Of a DNA stretch of 6,435 bases, positions 5,201 through 6,435 are shown one piece after another. The translations under genes and the position numbers were made by a program. How positions within the stretch are numbered: position 1 is the first letter of the stretch; the number at the start of each line of letters is the position of its first letter. The stretch lies in NCBI RefSeq assembly GCF_000725625.1, contig NZ_JOHS01000099.1, forward strand, positions 1 through 6,435. The letters are read 5' to 3'. This stretch comes from Streptomyces sp. NRRL F-6676 (lineage in GTDB: Bacteria > Actinomycetota > Actinomycetes > Streptomycetales > Streptomycetaceae). The notes beneath the pieces are model-generated. The model had not been told where the DNA came from and ran no database searches. It worked only from the letters and a program-made list of their open reading frames with translations.

Positions 5201-6037
5201 ATGAACGACTGGAACGCGGAGGCCGAGGACGAGGAGTCCGGGGCCGTCATGCGGGCGGTCATCCGGCAGCTGAAGTTGTGGCGCGAGGCCGCGGGGATGA
5301 CCCAGGCGGAGTTCGGCACGGCGATCGGGTACGGGCAGGAATTGGTCTCGTCCGTGGAGCGGGGACGGCGCATCCCCCGCCCCGAGTACCTGGACGCGGC
5401 GGACGAGGTTCTGAGGGCGGAGGGCAAGATCTCCGCGATGAAGGGTGACGTTGCGGAGGCGCGTTATCCGAAGAAGGTGCGGGATCTCAAAAAGTTGGAG
5501 GCCGAGGCCGTCGAGCTGTGTGCCTACAACAACTCCGTCGTGCATGGGTTGTTGCAGACGGAGGAGTACGCCAGGGCCGTCTTCGGCGTGCGCCGCCCTG
5601 CGTTCACCGAGGACGAGATGGAGGAGCGAGCAGCCGCGCGGCTCGCCCGTCAAACGATCATCAGCGGCGGCACAGCCGGGCGGCCTGTCTTCAACTTCGT
5701 CCAATGCGAATCGACGCTGCGGCGTCCCATTGGCGGCAAACTGGTCCTGCGCAACCAACTCGAACACCTGCTGGAGGTGGCCCAGTTCCGCAACGTCGAC
5801 CTACAGGTCCTCCCCCTGGATCGGGAGGAGAACTCGGGTCTGGCGGGCTCCTTCCGGCTCCTCAGGTTGAACGACGGCTCCACGGTGGGGCACGCGGAGG
5901 TCCAGCACATCAGCCGAGTGATCGCAGAGCCGAAACAGGTTCAGTTGCTGGAAATCCGCTATGGCAACATCCGTGCGCAGGCGCTCACGCCGCGCGAGTC
6001 GCTGACCTTCATCGAGAAAGTGCTGGAGGAAACATGA
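5201..6037 (+). CDS. WhiJ-type XRE/DUF5753 (Scr1-like) transcriptional regulator
   Basis: The 278-aa product has an N-terminal XRE helix-turn-helix (about 18-75). GMTQAEFGTAIGYGQELVSS (32-51) covers the two helices and VERGRRIPRP (52-61) is the family's signature. A long C-terminal DUF5753 domain follows (about 95-272), recognised by HGLLQTEEYARAVF, a QCESTLRRPIGG segment and NVDLQVLPL. This is the WhiJ/Scr1 family, which regulates development and antibiotic production in Streptomyces and pairs with DUF397 proteins. The ATG at 5201 is chosen because GGGGAGAGG lies a few bases upstream. A GTG 69 bp upstream is in frame but lacks a ribosome site and would add an unrelated basic stretch. Its TGA overlaps the ATG of the DUF397 gene, so the two should be coupled. 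It likely binds the upstream divergent region and perhaps other sites; its ligand or trigger is unknown. Confidence 0.93.
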   Translation: MNDWNAEAEDEESGAVMRAVIRQLKLWREAAGMTQAEFGTAIGYGQELVSSVERGRRIPRPEYLDAADEVLRAEGKISAMKGDVAEARYPKKVRDLKKLEAEAVELCAYNNSVVHGLLQTEEYARAVFGVRRPAFTEDEMEERAAARLARQTIISGGTAGRPVFNFVQCESTLRRPIGGKLVLRNQLEHLLEVAQFRNVDLQVLPLDREENSGLAGSFRLLRLNDGSTVGHAEVQHISRVIAEPKQVQLLEIRYGNIRAQALTPRESLTFIEKVLEET

Positions 6038-6240
6038 CCTTCACCCCCGCCCCCAGAGATGAACACGATCCGGAGTGGATAAAGAGCAGCTACAGCACGG
6101 ACGAGGGACCCGACTGCGTCGAAGTCGCCCCCAGCATGGAACGCATCCTCATCCGCGACTCCAAGAACCCCGCCGGCCCCCGGCTCGCCCTCGCCCCCAC
6201 CACCTGGGCGGCTTTCGTGCCGTACGCCTCCCGCCACTGA
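6034..6240 (+). CDS. DUF397 small protein (partner of the WhiJ-type regulator)
   Basis: The 68-aa product has the DUF397 signature: WIKSSYS near residues 15-21, GPDCVEVA (24-31), ILIRDSKNP and the closing TTWAAFVPYA. These proteins, of which AbaA-orfD and BldB-family members are the known relatives, are usually encoded right after an XRE/DUF5753 gene and modulate its DNA binding; in some accounts the pair is treated as toxin-antitoxin-like. GGAGGA (6025-6030) lies 3 nt before the ATG, inside the regulator's last codons, and the ATGA overlap supports coupled translation. It is a small soluble cytoplasmic protein without membrane segments. The size and all core residues are typical, so nothing suggests decay. 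Whether it inhibits or supports its partner cannot be told from sequence. Confidence 0.93.
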   Translation: MTFTPAPRDEHDPEWIKSSYSTDEGPDCVEVAPSMERILIRDSKNPAGPRLALAPTTWAAFVPYASRH

Positions 6241-6254
6241 CCGCCCACGCGTGC

Positions 6255-6288
6255 GCGGCCCGCACTCACTCCCGTGAGTGCGGGCCGC
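6255..6288. terminator. Strong bidirectional terminator (15-bp perfect stem)
   Basis: Bases 6255-6269 pair without mismatch with 6274-6288 around the loop TCCC. The stem starts 15 bp after the DUF397 stop on the plus strand and lies 9 bp past the stop of the convergent hydrolase gene on the minus strand, so it can end both transcripts. No T-tract follows on either side, which is usual in Streptomyces. Confidence 0.9.
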
Positions 6289-6296
6289 CCCCGTCG

Positions 6297-6435
6297 TCAG
6301 CGGCGCGCCTGCGCCGCGACCCGCTCGATGGACTTCACGGCGATGTCCTTGCGGTCGACGTAGATGTAGTGACCGCTGCCCTCCGCCTTGCGGATCACCG
6401 AACGGCCCGAGACCGCCGTCCACGCGTACTGGCCC
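6297..6435 (-). CDS. Alpha/beta-hydrolase-like protein, C-terminal part (5' end beyond the right edge)
   Basis: The frame is open from the right edge to TGA at 6299-6297, giving 45 residues that begin GQYAWTAVSGRSVIRKAEG and continue SGHYIYVDRKDIAVKSIE. The histidine in GSGHYIYVDR, followed by an acidic residue and a C-terminal amphipathic helix, is the typical placement of the catalytic histidine of the alpha/beta-hydrolase triad near the protein's end. The nucleophile and acid lie off the window. The final AQARR is a normal short tail. It ends 9 bp from the shared terminator. I infer an esterase, lipase or related hydrolase; the family call rests on this one motif and its position. Confidence 0.62.
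   Translation of the reverse strand, partial: GQYAWTAVSGRSVIRKAEGSGHYIYVDRKDIAVKSIERVAAQARR

Noticed and set aside
1..6435. CRISPR array, tRNA, insertion sequence or attachment site
   Set aside because: No regularly spaced repeats, no tRNA cloverleaf or CCA end, no transposase or integrase motif and no flanking direct repeat were seen on reading both strands.

Overview
The window reads as chromosomal DNA of a high-GC actinomycete, most likely Streptomyces or a close relative. The reasons are extreme G/C at third codon positions, GTG starts, GGAGG-type ribosome sites, terminators without a T-tract, and an unmistakable WhiJ-type cassette: an XRE/DUF5753 regulator, a DUF397 small protein and an orphan histidine-kinase-like ATPase. 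No tRNA, rRNA, CRISPR array or insertion sequence was seen.

Layout. At 1-238 (minus strand) lies the 5' part of a secreted alpha/beta-hydrolase-like gene that runs off the left edge. A gene-poor stretch (239-527) carries its possible promoter and a perfect hairpin that probably ends the transcript arriving from the right. From 4398 down to 528 five genes lie head to tail on the minus strand. In order of transcription they are: a 76-aa small ORF with a TTA codon, an AAA_33-like P-loop kinase, a guanylate-kinase-like P-loop protein coupled to it by an ATGA overlap, a 484-aa protein with a beta-helix-like front and a two-TM channel-like end, and a short-chain dehydrogenase. At 4545-5051 (minus) is the HATPase_c gene, with a perfect dyad folded into its last codons. 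It is divergent from the plus-strand pair XRE/DUF5753 (5201-6037) and DUF397 (6034-6240), which overlap by ATGA. A strong 15-bp hairpin separates this pair from the 3' end of a second alpha/beta-hydrolase-like gene (6297-6435, minus), which runs off the right edge.

How the genes may work together. The right-hand module is a familiar streptomycete developmental or regulatory cassette: a DNA-binding regulator with its DUF397 partner, and an RsbW-like ATPase of the anti-sigma superfamily. The left-hand module is not one I can match to a named system. Two small phosphotransferase-type proteins are made stoichiometrically next to a membrane protein that carries a large repeat sensor-like domain and a pore-like C-terminus with no canonical K+ filter. 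This could be a signalling or membrane-effector system, but that is inference from layout. The SDR at its end may be a passenger. The only TTA codon noticed in a gene of the window is in the small first ORF, which hints at bldA control if that ORF is translated to its end.
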